DNA of 64,000 nt from Snodgrassella alvi_G. Lineage in GTDB: Bacteria; Pseudomonadota; Gammaproteobacteria; Burkholderiales; Neisseriaceae. Of the stretch, positions 18,865 through 26,631 are shown in pieces. A model generated the notes under the pieces. It had not been told where the DNA came from. It worked only from the letters and a program-made list of their open reading frames with translations, and made no database searches. Location of the stretch: positions 23,781 to 87,780 of the forward strand of contig CAMLCH010000007.1 in NCBI GenBank assembly GCA_946478525.1, in the 5' to 3' direction. The position numbers and the translations under genes were made by a program. Each line of letters opens with the position of its first letter. Positions within the stretch are counted from its first letter, which is position 1.

Positions 18865-19725
18865 ATGCATACCGAAGAGACAGCCACAATCACGTCATGG
18901 TTACAACAATGTGGTCTACCACGTATAGAAGGGCGAATGTTGATACAACATCTTCTTTCGGTAACCCATTCATATCTAATTGCCCACGGCTCACGTAAAC
19001 TGAGTTTGCCGGAGCAACAATGGCTAAATCAGCAAGCAGCACGTCGCAAAGCCGGTGAACCACTGGCCTATCTGCTTGGCTATCGCGAATTTTATGGACG
19101 TTGCTTTAAAATTTCAGATGCAGTGCTGATTCCCAGACCAGAAACAGAACATTTGGTAGAGGCTGCTATAAGTCATCTTCCTCAAGGTGGCTGTATATGG
19201 GATCTGGGGACTGGTAGTGGTGCCATAGCTGTTACCATTGCCTGTGAGCGACCAGATGCACAAGTATGGGCGACAGACATTAGTGCAGAGGCGCTGGCAA
19301 TCGCCAGCGACAATGCTGCTAACCTTAATACCAGCATACAATTTGGTCAGGGATCATGGTTTCAGGCGCAACCACAACCAGCAAAAAATAGTTTCGATGT
19401 TATCGTAGCAAATCCGCCATATATTGCTGCCAATGATGAGCACCTACAGCAGGGAGACCTGCGATTTGAACCTCAACATGCCCTGACCGATTATCATAAT
19501 GGTCTCACTGCATTAGATACCATCATTGCGGGTGCACCGGCTTATTTACGTAATAATGGCTGGTTACTATTGGAACATGGTTATGATCAGGGACGAGCAG
19601 TGCGGGATTGTTTAACACAACTTGGCTTTGAAAAAATTCAAACACTACTGGATCTAGCTGGGTTAGAACGAGTTACCATTGGACAGATTAAACACTTATG
19701 TCGTTCACCGACCAATAAACAGTGA
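18865..19725 (+). CDS. prmC: Peptide chain release factor N5-glutamine methyltransferase
   Basis: Cytosolic SAM-dependent enzyme that methylates the glutamine of the GGQ motif in RF1 and RF2. The 286-residue protein has the helical N-terminal domain with LAYLLGYREFYG, the strand VLIPRPETEHLVE, the SAM-binding motif WDLGTGSGAIAV and the catalytic NPPY (in VIVANPPYI), plus the C-terminal LLLEHGYDQG block. It follows mgtE closely (21 bases), so they may be co-transcribed. A second GGQ protein, PrfH, is encoded in this window and might be another substrate (inference). Confidence 0.96.
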   Translation: MHTEETATITSWLQQCGLPRIEGRMLIQHLLSVTHSYLIAHGSRKLSLPEQQWLNQQAARRKAGEPLAYLLGYREFYGRCFKISDAVLIPRPETEHLVEAAISHLPQGGCIWDLGTGSGAIAVTIACERPDAQVWATDISAEALAIASDNAANLNTSIQFGQGSWFQAQPQPAKNSFDVIVANPPYIAANDEHLQQGDLRFEPQHALTDYHNGLTALDTIIAGAPAYLRNNGWLLLEHGYDQGRAVRDCLTQLGFEKIQTLLDLAGLERVTIGQIKHLCRSPTNKQ

Positions 19726-19734
19726 AATAAAAAT

Positions 19735-19760
19735 ACCGCAGCATAGAGACTGCGGTTATT
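19735..19760 (+). terminator. Terminator after prmC
   Basis: Stem ACCGCAG (19735-19741) / CTGCGGT (19750-19756) followed by TATTATATG; the flanking T/A bases extend the pairing. It lies between convergent genes and may act in both directions. Confidence 0.65.
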
Positions 19761-19801
19761 ATATGACTATTATTTTGGTCAGATTAATGACTGAAATATC
19801 C

Positions 19802-20455
19802 TTAGCCAAAAAGACTAATTAAATAATTGCAAATATTCAGAATCAACTGAATAAAGGGATTTATTACAAAACCCAGCAGACCAGAAGCCATTAGTAATAA
19901 AATAATCCAAGCACCATATGGTTCCAGTTTGCGGTACTGCATAGATGCCTTTGCTGATAAAAAACTATCAACAAAACGTCCGCCATCCAGAGGCGGAATC
20001 GGTATCAGATTCAGAACACAGAAAATGGCATTAAACTTAATCCCGAGAACAGACATAATCTGCATTGGTTTTTGAAAATATTCAGGCATCCATAAACTGC
20101 AAATAAAAATCAGCGTCCAGCCCAGACACATTAGCAAACTGGCAATGGGACCTGAAATAGCCACCATGCGCGCACCCATACGAGGATTGCGGAAATTTCG
20201 CGGATTAATAGGCATTGGCTTGCCCCAGCCAAATATAAACTGTCCGTTCGATAGCAGAAACATAATCAGCGGTAAAACAATCGTGCCAATCAAATCAATA
20301 TGTTTTAATGGATTAATGGTCAACCGCCCCATTATCTCAGCTGTGCGGTCACCATAATATCTGGCCACGTAACCAGAAGCGACTACTGTAAAAGTAATCG
20401 TTAATAAAATGGGTAAAATCGCCAGAAACAAAATAGCGAAATCAAAATTCTCCAA
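19802..20455 (-). CDS. Site-2 protease-like (M50) membrane protein lacking HExxH
   Basis: A 217-residue membrane protein with the fold signature of the small M50 site-2 protease family: GRLTINPLKHID, FGWGKPMPINPRNFRNPRMG, AISGPIASLL and the second metal-site motif NLIPIPPLDGGRF are all conserved. The first zinc motif is not: where the family reads HExxHGYVA, this protein reads TVVASGYVA (DNA at about 20376-20402). Both zinc histidines and the catalytic glutamate are absent, so it is predicted to be a non-proteolytic member. No early ATG exists; TTG at 20455 has AAGGA seven bases upstream and is preferred over TTG at 20470. Confidence 0.85.
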   Translation of the reverse strand: MENFDFAILFLAILPILLTITFTVVASGYVARYYGDRTAEIMGRLTINPLKHIDLIGTIVLPLIMFLLSNGQFIFGWGKPMPINPRNFRNPRMGARMVAISGPIASLLMCLGWTLIFICSLWMPEYFQKPMQIMSVLGIKFNAIFCVLNLIPIPPLDGGRFVDSFLSAKASMQYRKLEPYGAWIILLLMASGLLGFVINPFIQLILNICNYLISLFG

Positions 20456-20512
20456 TGGGATATCCTTCAAACTATAAAAAGCCGCAAACTAACTATAGTA
20501 CCAGTTTGCAAT

Positions 20513-21133
20513 TTATAAACCAAGTATGGCCGTATCACCTTTACCGGCACGAATCAGCGAGATTCCGTCAGTCATATCCACTACCGTAGTCGGCTCAGTT
20601 CCGCACCAACCACCATCAATTACTAGATCTACCGAATGCTCCAGCTGATCGCGAATTTCGTAAGGATCCGTTAGTGGTTCCTCTTCATGTGGCAACATTA
20701 ACGTGCACGATAACATTGGTTCACCAAGATTTTGCAGTAAAGATAGAGCAATACGGTTATCTGGTACACGCAAGCCAATCGTTTTGCGCTTCGGATGCAA
20801 CGTGCGTGCAGGTACTTCCTTAGTGGCTTGTAAAATAAACGTATAGCTGCCGGGCGTGGCCGCTTTAAGTAATCGATACTGACTATTGTCAATTCTGGCA
20901 TATAAGCCTAACTGGCTCAGATCATGACACATTAGTGTCAAATGATGCTTCTGATCAATATCACGAATACGTAAAATCTGCTCCATGGCTTGCTTATTAC
21001 CCAGCTGACAACCAAGTGCATAACACGAGTCTGTCGGATAAACAATAACCCCGCCTTTACGAACAATATCTGCTGCCTGATTAATCAGGCGCTCTTGCGG
21101 ATCAGTTGGATGAATTGCAAAAAATTGTGCCAT
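20513..21133 (-). CDS. L-threonylcarbamoyladenylate synthase family protein (YciO/Sua5)
   Basis: Member of the YrdC/Sua5/YciO family, 206 residues. The N-terminal part has GGVIVYPTDSCYALGCQ and the RIRDIDQKHHLTLMC stretch that binds ATP/threonyl-carbamoyl substrates; PGSYTFIL, KTIGLRVPDN and the C-terminal SLIRAGKGD are typical of the YciO subgroup. Sua5/YrdC make the threonylcarbamoyl-AMP used for t6A in tRNA; whether YciO members do the same efficiently is less certain. It lies 57 bases upstream of the M50-like gene on the same strand and may be co-transcribed with it. Confidence 0.88.
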   Translation of the reverse strand: MAQFFAIHPTDPQERLINQAADIVRKGGVIVYPTDSCYALGCQLGNKQAMEQILRIRDIDQKHHLTLMCHDLSQLGLYARIDNSQYRLLKAATPGSYTFILQATKEVPARTLHPKRKTIGLRVPDNRIALSLLQNLGEPMLSCTLMLPHEEEPLTDPYEIRDQLEHSVDLVIDGGWCGTEPTTVVDMTDGISLIRAGKGDTAILGL

Positions 21134-21570
21134 GGAATCACTCCTTATTTTAATCTCATCATTATTCAGCTTAATTATTATAATATTAGTCCGATTTGCG
21201 AAAATTAAATTACACAGCCATAAAAATAGTTAGCCAAACCCTTAAAAAAGTATTAGCAAAAAAATATTAAATATAATGGAAAAGGGTTTATTTGCAGTTG
21301 ATATTGTCAATAAACCAACCAATTTATCGCCTTATTCGGATCTCAATTCTCAGGAAACAAATTTAACACGCAGCAGTCACAAGAAATTTAAACCATGTAC
21401 CATTGCCGGAAAATTAACATCCGTCAGGGAACTGGTAAATATGCAAAATGATGAGCAAATTTTGAGAAAATAAATAAAGCAAAAATTTTTAATTCTGTTT
21501 TTTCAAATAAGGAATTGCTATGAAATATAGATAGTGCTGTTTTTGTTATTAGAATTATTTTTTTACCATG

Positions 21571-21630
21571 TACTGGAATAGGCGCAGCAAAATCGAGAAT
21601 TGATTGCTAGACACATACTTGCAGGCTATA
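21571..21630 (+). pseudogene. Short fragment of an rtcB-like gene
   Basis: The plus-strand sequence here matches about 24145-24205 inside the intact rtcB gene, sharing among others GCAAAATCGAGAATTGATTG and then a GAC-CATACT stretch. The rtcB segment encodes QQNRELIARRIL; the fragment has a stop (TAG) within the same frame. It is either a broken duplication or the remnant of a second rtcB. Confidence 0.55.
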
Positions 21631-21944
21631 TGAATTGAACCGCAACTCCAAAGGGAAAAGTACTTCATCACAAACCTATTAGTGGTTTGACGGCTATGTT
21701 TCCAGCAAATACACAGCATTTACAGAAGATGTATTGCTTAGTCTTGAGGAGCAATTTAGTGTGGCACATACTAATCTTTGCTCTCCAAGCGCGAAGATTT
21801 TAATGAATTAAGCAGAGTACCGGCAAATCTATAGTCGTTTAACACTATTTTTAATTGTCTGACAGCCGAAAATACATATGTAACAATTCTGTGATCGGAA
21901 AATTTCTGGATCGATGTTCGATGATTACCAGATGCTTATGTAAA

Positions 21945-21987
21945 AACAGGACCTGAATGGCTTTAGTAGCTATACAGGTTCTGTTTT
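21945..21987. terminator. Hairpin after the NHL-protein gene
   Basis: ACAGGACCTG pairs with CAGGTTCTGT (one G-T pair) around a loop of about 19 bases, followed by TTTT on the plus strand and preceded by AAAA, i.e. also U-rich on the minus-strand transcript. Probably terminates the minus-strand gene at 22035-22910. Confidence 0.55.
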
Positions 21988-22034
21988 AGAAACTGGTTTG
22001 AACAGTTTATTGAAACTAATGTCTAGTTTGAATC

Positions 22035-22910
22035 CTATTTGGGACTATATGCATAAACAGTACCATCCTGCCATGTGCCTATATAGTAGCGATTATTATG
22101 TAAAGCCAACGCTACTGCACCTGGTAAAGAGGTAACTAAATTACTTACCCTGCGGTTTTTAATATCAACGGTACGTACCATATCAGCGCCATTATCAATC
22201 ACAGCAACAACATTTGGTGAAACGGTGACAATACCTACCCCCGGTCGGTTGAAACCGCTACCCAGTTCTTCTTGCCGACCATCTGGCCGAACTAAGGTCA
22301 GGCGACCACTATACTGAGAAACAACCAAACTTTCATCCGGTAACTGTGTTACACCAACTGGTGTGGATAGACCGCGTGCAATAATTTCTTTGCTGCCCTT
22401 ATTTAAATCAAGAGCCACAATTTCTCCGGTTGAGCGGTTAGTAATCAGCAATTTTCCTGAATTGGAAATGGCAATACCTGTCGGGGTATGGTAGCCATCA
22501 GAAATTTTTTCAGCTTTGCCGTCAGCAGTGATTTTGAGAATATAATCATCACTATATGATGATACATAAATATTATCTTGTGCATCAATCACGATGCCGG
22601 CAGGAGCGGAAATATTGGAATAAATCGTTTTACGCTCTCCGTTAGCTGTTATTCTAGTGATTGAATTGCCAGACCAGTTGGTAACATACATGGCCCCTGA
22701 GCTATCAAAAGCAATACCTGTGGGCGCATTAAAAGAAGATGCTACAGTGGTTAATCCGGCAGATTTATCTGTTGATGCTTTGGATGAAGTTGCTCTAGGT
22801 GCAGTTGCTCCGGTTGTTGAGTTGGCCATATCTCCCTTTCCGTATAAATATAAAATACATAAAGCAAAACAAGCAAAGGTAATGGTATATAAAGAGATTT
22901 TTTTCATCAT
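22035..22910 (-). CDS. Exported SMP-30/NHL beta-propeller protein
   Basis: A 291-residue protein with an N-terminal hydrophobic segment (residues 5-24) that is either an uncleaved anchor or a signal peptide, then a Ser/Thr/Ala-rich linker, then a six-bladed beta-propeller. Repeats of the form PTGIAFDSSGAMYVTNW, PAGIVIDAQDNIYVSSY, PTGIAISNSGKLLITNR and PVGVTQLPDESLVVSQY recur about every 41 residues. This is the NHL/Vgb-lyase-like fold. No catalytic residues can be assigned. Probably a periplasmic binding or scaffold protein, standing alone with a hairpin after it. Confidence 0.8.
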   Translation of the reverse strand: MMKKISLYTITFACFALCILYLYGKGDMANSTTGATAPRATSSKASTDKSAGLTTVASSFNAPTGIAFDSSGAMYVTNWSGNSITRITANGERKTIYSNISAPAGIVIDAQDNIYVSSYSDDYILKITADGKAEKISDGYHTPTGIAISNSGKLLITNRSTGEIVALDLNKGSKEIIARGLSTPVGVTQLPDESLVVSQYSGRLTLVRPDGRQEELGSGFNRPGVGIVTVSPNVVAVIDNGADMVRTVDIKNRRVSNLVTSLPGAVALALHNNRYYIGTWQDGTVYAYSPK

Positions 22911-23524
22911 GAGTATCCTAAGCCAGTACAGCTATTTTCTGGACAAGTTCAGAAATAAATGATTCATAATTTGCCATCATCATTCTCTGAAATTTAAATG
23001 CATAAATGGTGCTTGAGTAGAACCTAATAAAAGCATATATAAAAAACAGAAAATACAGAAATACGAAATTAGCGATATAAAATAAATATCAAAGGCGAAA
23101 TTCAGCGATAACAAGAATATGCACATATAGTTATTTCACAGATCCAGCCTTCAGATACAGTATTCTCTGATTACTGATACTGTGTTATTTCTTTATTTGA
23201 CAATAACTACTATACCGTAGTGAACTAACGACAATATGGCACTGATGATCAGCTAACATGAATACAATTAATTAAAATATTTGACTCTATGTAAAACATC
23301 ATTTACATTGCTGTACTCTTCAATCTATCAACACTGCAACGGAAAGGAAAAGTTATGTTTGTACTATCAGTTCCTTGCAGGTCATTCCAGGGTTAATCAT
23401 CTCCTGATCCTTGGCTACGGCCTGCCAATTTATTATTCAGCATGCAAATCCTGTTCATCTCGCATGAATATGGCTCACTATTGCCTGCTCATTATCAAAA
23501 TTAAAATAATTGGAATGGATCAGA
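22911..23524. other. Upstream region of rtcB-prfH, no gene seen
   Basis: About 610 bases, AT-rich, with no supported gene. A frame at 23281-23553 (90 codons) runs into rtcB in another phase, has no good start and is not favoured. I found no sigma-54 type GG-N10-GC promoter such as drives rtcBA in E. coli, so control of the pair must differ. Confidence 0.35.
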
Positions 23525-24661
23525 ATGGGCAATTCTATTCAACGGTTGGCTGACAATATTACTCTGATAACTTCACCAGAACTCTGGTTGGAAGGCGAGG
23601 CCATCCGACAACTACAAACTACAGCAACATTGCCAGGTATCAAGTACGTAGCTGGTATGCCAGATCTACACCCTGGTCGTGCTTGTCCGATAGGCGCAGC
23701 TTTTTACACTATAAACTATCTTTATCCTGCCTTAATTGGTGGTGATATTGGTTGTGGAATGAGCTTATGGCAAACCACGGTAAAAATCCGTGCTATGAAT
23801 CAGGCCAAGCTGGTGAAACGGTTTGGTAATATTGACCAGCCACTATCTGCGTCGGAATGTATCGATTTATGGCCGGAAATACGACCACTTAATGATCATG
23901 CCTATGCTTGCGGAACTATTGGTAGTGGCAATCATTTTGCCGAGTTGCAAATACTGGAAACGATTTATGCGCCGGAAATTGCGCAGCACATCAGCCTGAA
24001 TGCTCAGCATTTGCAATTGATGGTACATAGTGGCTCACGTGGTTTAGGCGGTATGATTCTGAATGAACATACGCGCCAGTATGGCCATCAAGGCTTACTC
24101 GCTGATAGTACTGCCGGCAGAGCATATATTACGCAACACAATCATGCACTGGAATATGCACAGCAAAATCGAGAATTGATTGCTCGACGCATACTGGCCA
24201 ATCTGCGTGTGCAGGGGCAAAAACTGGTTGATATCAGCCACAATTTTATTGAGTCTGTTGCCATTGATGGTGAATGGGGCTGGTTGCACCGTAAAGGAGC
24301 AGCACCTGCTACTAAGGGACTGGTGATTATTCCCGGGTCGCGTGGTGATTTCACTTATCTTGTCCAGCCTCTGGATACTGCACTTTCTCTGTATTCTCTG
24401 GCACATGGAGCAGGACGTAAATGGCAGCGTTCTACTTGCAAAGGTCGACTAACAGGACGTTATACCGCTGAACAGCTAACGCGTACAGCACAAGGTAGTC
24501 GGGTTATCTGTTGTGATCGGGAGCTGCTGTATGAAGAGGCTCCTCAGGCGTATAAACCGATCGAAAGTGTGATTGCTGCTATGGTTCAGGCGCAATTGAT
24601 TCGACCTGTGGCACGCTTTAAGCCAGTTATTACTTATAAAGTTCGTACGGAGAAAAGATAA
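23525..24661 (+). CDS. rtcB: RNA-splicing ligase RtcB family (RtcB2 type)
   Basis: Manganese- and GTP-dependent ligase that joins RNA 2',3'-cyclic phosphate or 3'-phosphate ends to 5'-hydroxyl ends. The 378-residue protein has the conserved blocks MPDLHPG, GGDIGCGM (72-79, with the metal-binding Asp and Cys), GTIGSGNHFAE, HSGSRGLGG, IIPGSRG and SLAHGAGRKWQR, in which His294 is the residue that is guanylylated in the family. ATG at 23525 is the natural start (MGNSIQ). It is shorter than E. coli RtcB (408). Its stop codon overlaps the prfH start, a conserved pairing. Confidence 0.93.
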   Translation: MGNSIQRLADNITLITSPELWLEGEAIRQLQTTATLPGIKYVAGMPDLHPGRACPIGAAFYTINYLYPALIGGDIGCGMSLWQTTVKIRAMNQAKLVKRFGNIDQPLSASECIDLWPEIRPLNDHAYACGTIGSGNHFAELQILETIYAPEIAQHISLNAQHLQLMVHSGSRGLGGMILNEHTRQYGHQGLLADSTAGRAYITQHNHALEYAQQNRELIARRILANLRVQGQKLVDISHNFIESVAIDGEWGWLHRKGAAPATKGLVIIPGSRGDFTYLVQPLDTALSLYSLAHGAGRKWQRSTCKGRLTGRYTAEQLTRTAQGSRVICCDRELLYEEAPQAYKPIESVIAAMVQAQLIRPVARFKPVITYKVRTEKR

Positions 24662-25269
24662 TGCAATTATTACAATTATCTTCTGCTTACGGACCGGCAG
24701 AGTGCTGTCTGGCTGTAGTAAAAGCATTAGCACGATTACAATATGAAGCCAAACAAATGCAAGTTGAGGTACAGGTTCTAGAGCAGGAACCAGCTAAAGG
24801 TGGACTGCGTTCGGTATTGATTGCTCTGGAGGGTGATCAGGCTAAAGTACTAGCGAATAGGTGGCAGGGTACCATTCAGTGGATTTGCAGCAGCCCTTAT
24901 CGGCCACAGCACAAACGCAAAAACTGGTTTATCGGCGCCAGTTGTTTTGAACCAGTTACACAGCAGTATTCTGATGAGATTGTATTTGAAACTATGCATG
25001 CATCTGGAGCGGGTGGACAACATGTTAATAAAACCGAATCTGCAGTCCGAGCAACTCATGTAGCCAGTGGTATAAGTGTTAAGGTGCAAACTGAGCGTAG
25101 CCAGCATGTCAATAAGAAACTGGCTATGGTACTGTTGCAGCAAAAGTTGGCACAACAGAGACAGCAATTACAGGCACGCAATAAGGCTATTCATCGTAAA
25201 CATCATCATCAGATAGACCGCGGTAATCCGATACGAGTATTTACGCAGATGGATTTCCGACCATTATAA
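24661..25269 (+). CDS. prfH: Peptide chain release factor H
   Basis: A 202-residue class I release-factor homologue without the N-terminal codon-recognition domain organisation of RF1/RF2. The peptidyl-tRNA hydrolysis loop is intact: GAGGQHVNKTESAVR with GGQ at residues 118-120. The C-terminus is basic with HRKHHHQIDRGNPIRVF. It overlaps rtcB by one base. PrfH with RtcB2 is reported to act on ribosomes cut in the 16S decoding centre, PrfH freeing the stalled peptide and RtcB resealing the RNA; here the link is inferred from the gene pair. Confidence 0.93.
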   Translation: MQLLQLSSAYGPAECCLAVVKALARLQYEAKQMQVEVQVLEQEPAKGGLRSVLIALEGDQAKVLANRWQGTIQWICSSPYRPQHKRKNWFIGASCFEPVTQQYSDEIVFETMHASGAGGQHVNKTESAVRATHVASGISVKVQTERSQHVNKKLAMVLLQQKLAQQRQQLQARNKAIHRKHHHQIDRGNPIRVFTQMDFRPL

Positions 25270-25275
25270 TTATTT

Positions 25276-25315
25276 GCAGGCAATCAGTATATTACTGGTT
25301 GCCTGTATGCTTTTG
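25276..25315 (+). terminator. Terminator after prfH
   Basis: GCAGGCAATCAGT (25276-25288) pairs with ACTGGTTGCCTGT (25294-25306) around a five-base loop, with one G-T pair, followed by ATGCTTTTG. A strong plus-strand hairpin seven bases after the prfH stop. Confidence 0.75.
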
Positions 25316-25554
25316 TATTATTGATATGTGTTAAAGGGAATAGTTGTTAACGGTATTATTTTTTTTGATCTGCGCCTGAAAAAACTAAATAGGAAAAATA
25401 ATGTAAGAAATCTATAAAAATCAGTCGGGTATTATAGTCTGTTGGTTATATACCAGATACAGTATCAGTATGTATCAGCCGATCATCTGTTTATTAATAT
25501 TCATATTAATTATGTTCAGATAAGACACCTGTCGTACAGACAAAGGAAGCTCAG

Positions 25555-26202
25555 ATGAATACCATCTATATCAATATTATTTTTAAAATGCTGGTGGCGT
25601 TTTGTATTTTGTTGGTTTATATCAATTTATCCGGTAAAGGTTCACTGGCACCGATATCGGCTATTGATCAGGTTGGTAATGTGGTTTTGGGGGCGATCAT
25701 TGGCGGTCCTTTATATAATCCTTCAATTAGCTTTTTATTATTAGTAATTGCCGCTACATTCTGGGCTGGATTATTGTTACTGGTTCGCTATATCACTTTT
25801 CAGCGTACGTTTGCTAAGGATTTCGTGGATGGTACATCTGTGCGCTTAATGCAGAATGGCATTCTGTTGACGCAAAATTTTCGCAAAGCAAGGCTATCCA
25901 TACGGGATTTTATTATGCTGTTACACCAACGCGGTTATACCAGTTTGGAAATATTGAGTGATGTGTGGTTTGAATATAATGGTCAGATGACTGTGGTAAA
26001 AAAAGGTGATCCGGCCATGGCGGTTGTGGTCATTGAAAATAGTGTAGTTAATACGGATAATCTTAAGATATTGGGCTATGATGAGGATTGGTTAGAAAGT
26101 GAATTAAACCGCTTAGGGGAGAAACTCGATGATGTATTTCTGGCTGAAGTACATGATCAGAAATTATGGGTTTATCCTGATAATAAAGATTATCGGAACT
26201 AA
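25555..26202 (+). CDS. YetF family (DUF421) membrane protein
   Basis: A 215-residue protein with three N-terminal membrane segments (residues about 5-25, 40-62, 60-85) followed by a soluble domain with the family's RxxxRDFIMLLHQRGYTSLEILSDVWFEYNGQMTVVKKG block. This is the YetF/YkjA/DUF421 family, commonly annotated only as a membrane protein; some members are spore-associated in Bacillus, and no role is known in proteobacteria. The start ATG follows AGGAAGCTC. It stands alone between prfH and the initiator tRNA. Confidence 0.85.
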   Translation: MNTIYINIIFKMLVAFCILLVYINLSGKGSLAPISAIDQVGNVVLGAIIGGPLYNPSISFLLLVIAATFWAGLLLLVRYITFQRTFAKDFVDGTSVRLMQNGILLTQNFRKARLSIRDFIMLLHQRGYTSLEILSDVWFEYNGQMTVVKKGDPAMAVVVIENSVVNTDNLKILGYDEDWLESELNRLGEKLDDVFLAEVHDQKLWVYPDNKDYRN

Positions 26203-26433
26203 TATAAGTAAAATTGACTATGCTAGGCAATTATTAAAATCATCATCTTGATAAAAACATTAAGCAGCGATTATTGCTTATCGGTAAATATGAAGTTTCA
26301 GAATAGAGATATTTTGTTGTGATATTTTGGCGATACAGATAATGCTGATTTTAATTATAGCTTGGTATGTACCAACTCTGTACCCAGCTTTACTGAGTGA
26401 TAGGCTAACAATTGGTATGGATGATTTTAGTAG

Positions 26434-26465
26434 ATAAAACAAAACTCCTTGTAAAATACAAGGCG
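26434..26465 (-). terminator. Terminator of the initiator tRNA gene
   Basis: On the minus strand the stem CGCCTTGTA / TACAAGGAG (plus 26445-26465) is followed by TTTTGTTTT, a Rho-independent terminator 11 bases downstream of the tRNA. Confidence 0.8.
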
Positions 26466-26475
26466 TTTAGAAAAC

Positions 26476-26552
<77 letters not shown>

Positions 26553-26631
26553 TCTGGTAAGGAAACAATTATACGCAAGATACAGATAATGTCAAGCTAA
26601 AAATTTGCAATGATGGATTGTGACTGTTTTA

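Larger units (their letters stand above)
21134..22034. other. Decayed intergenic stretch
   Basis: About 900 bases between two minus-strand genes. It contains an rtcB fragment (listed separately) and a terminator-like hairpin at 21945-21987. A 66-codon frame at 21276-21473 has no clear ribosome binding site and no recognisable product. The stretch at 21640-21830 reads like eroded coding sequence, but I could not identify a parent. Confidence 0.4.

Noticed and set aside
23281..23553. 90-codon plus-strand frame before rtcB
   Set aside because: Starts with TTG without ribosome binding site and overlaps the rtcB start in another phase.
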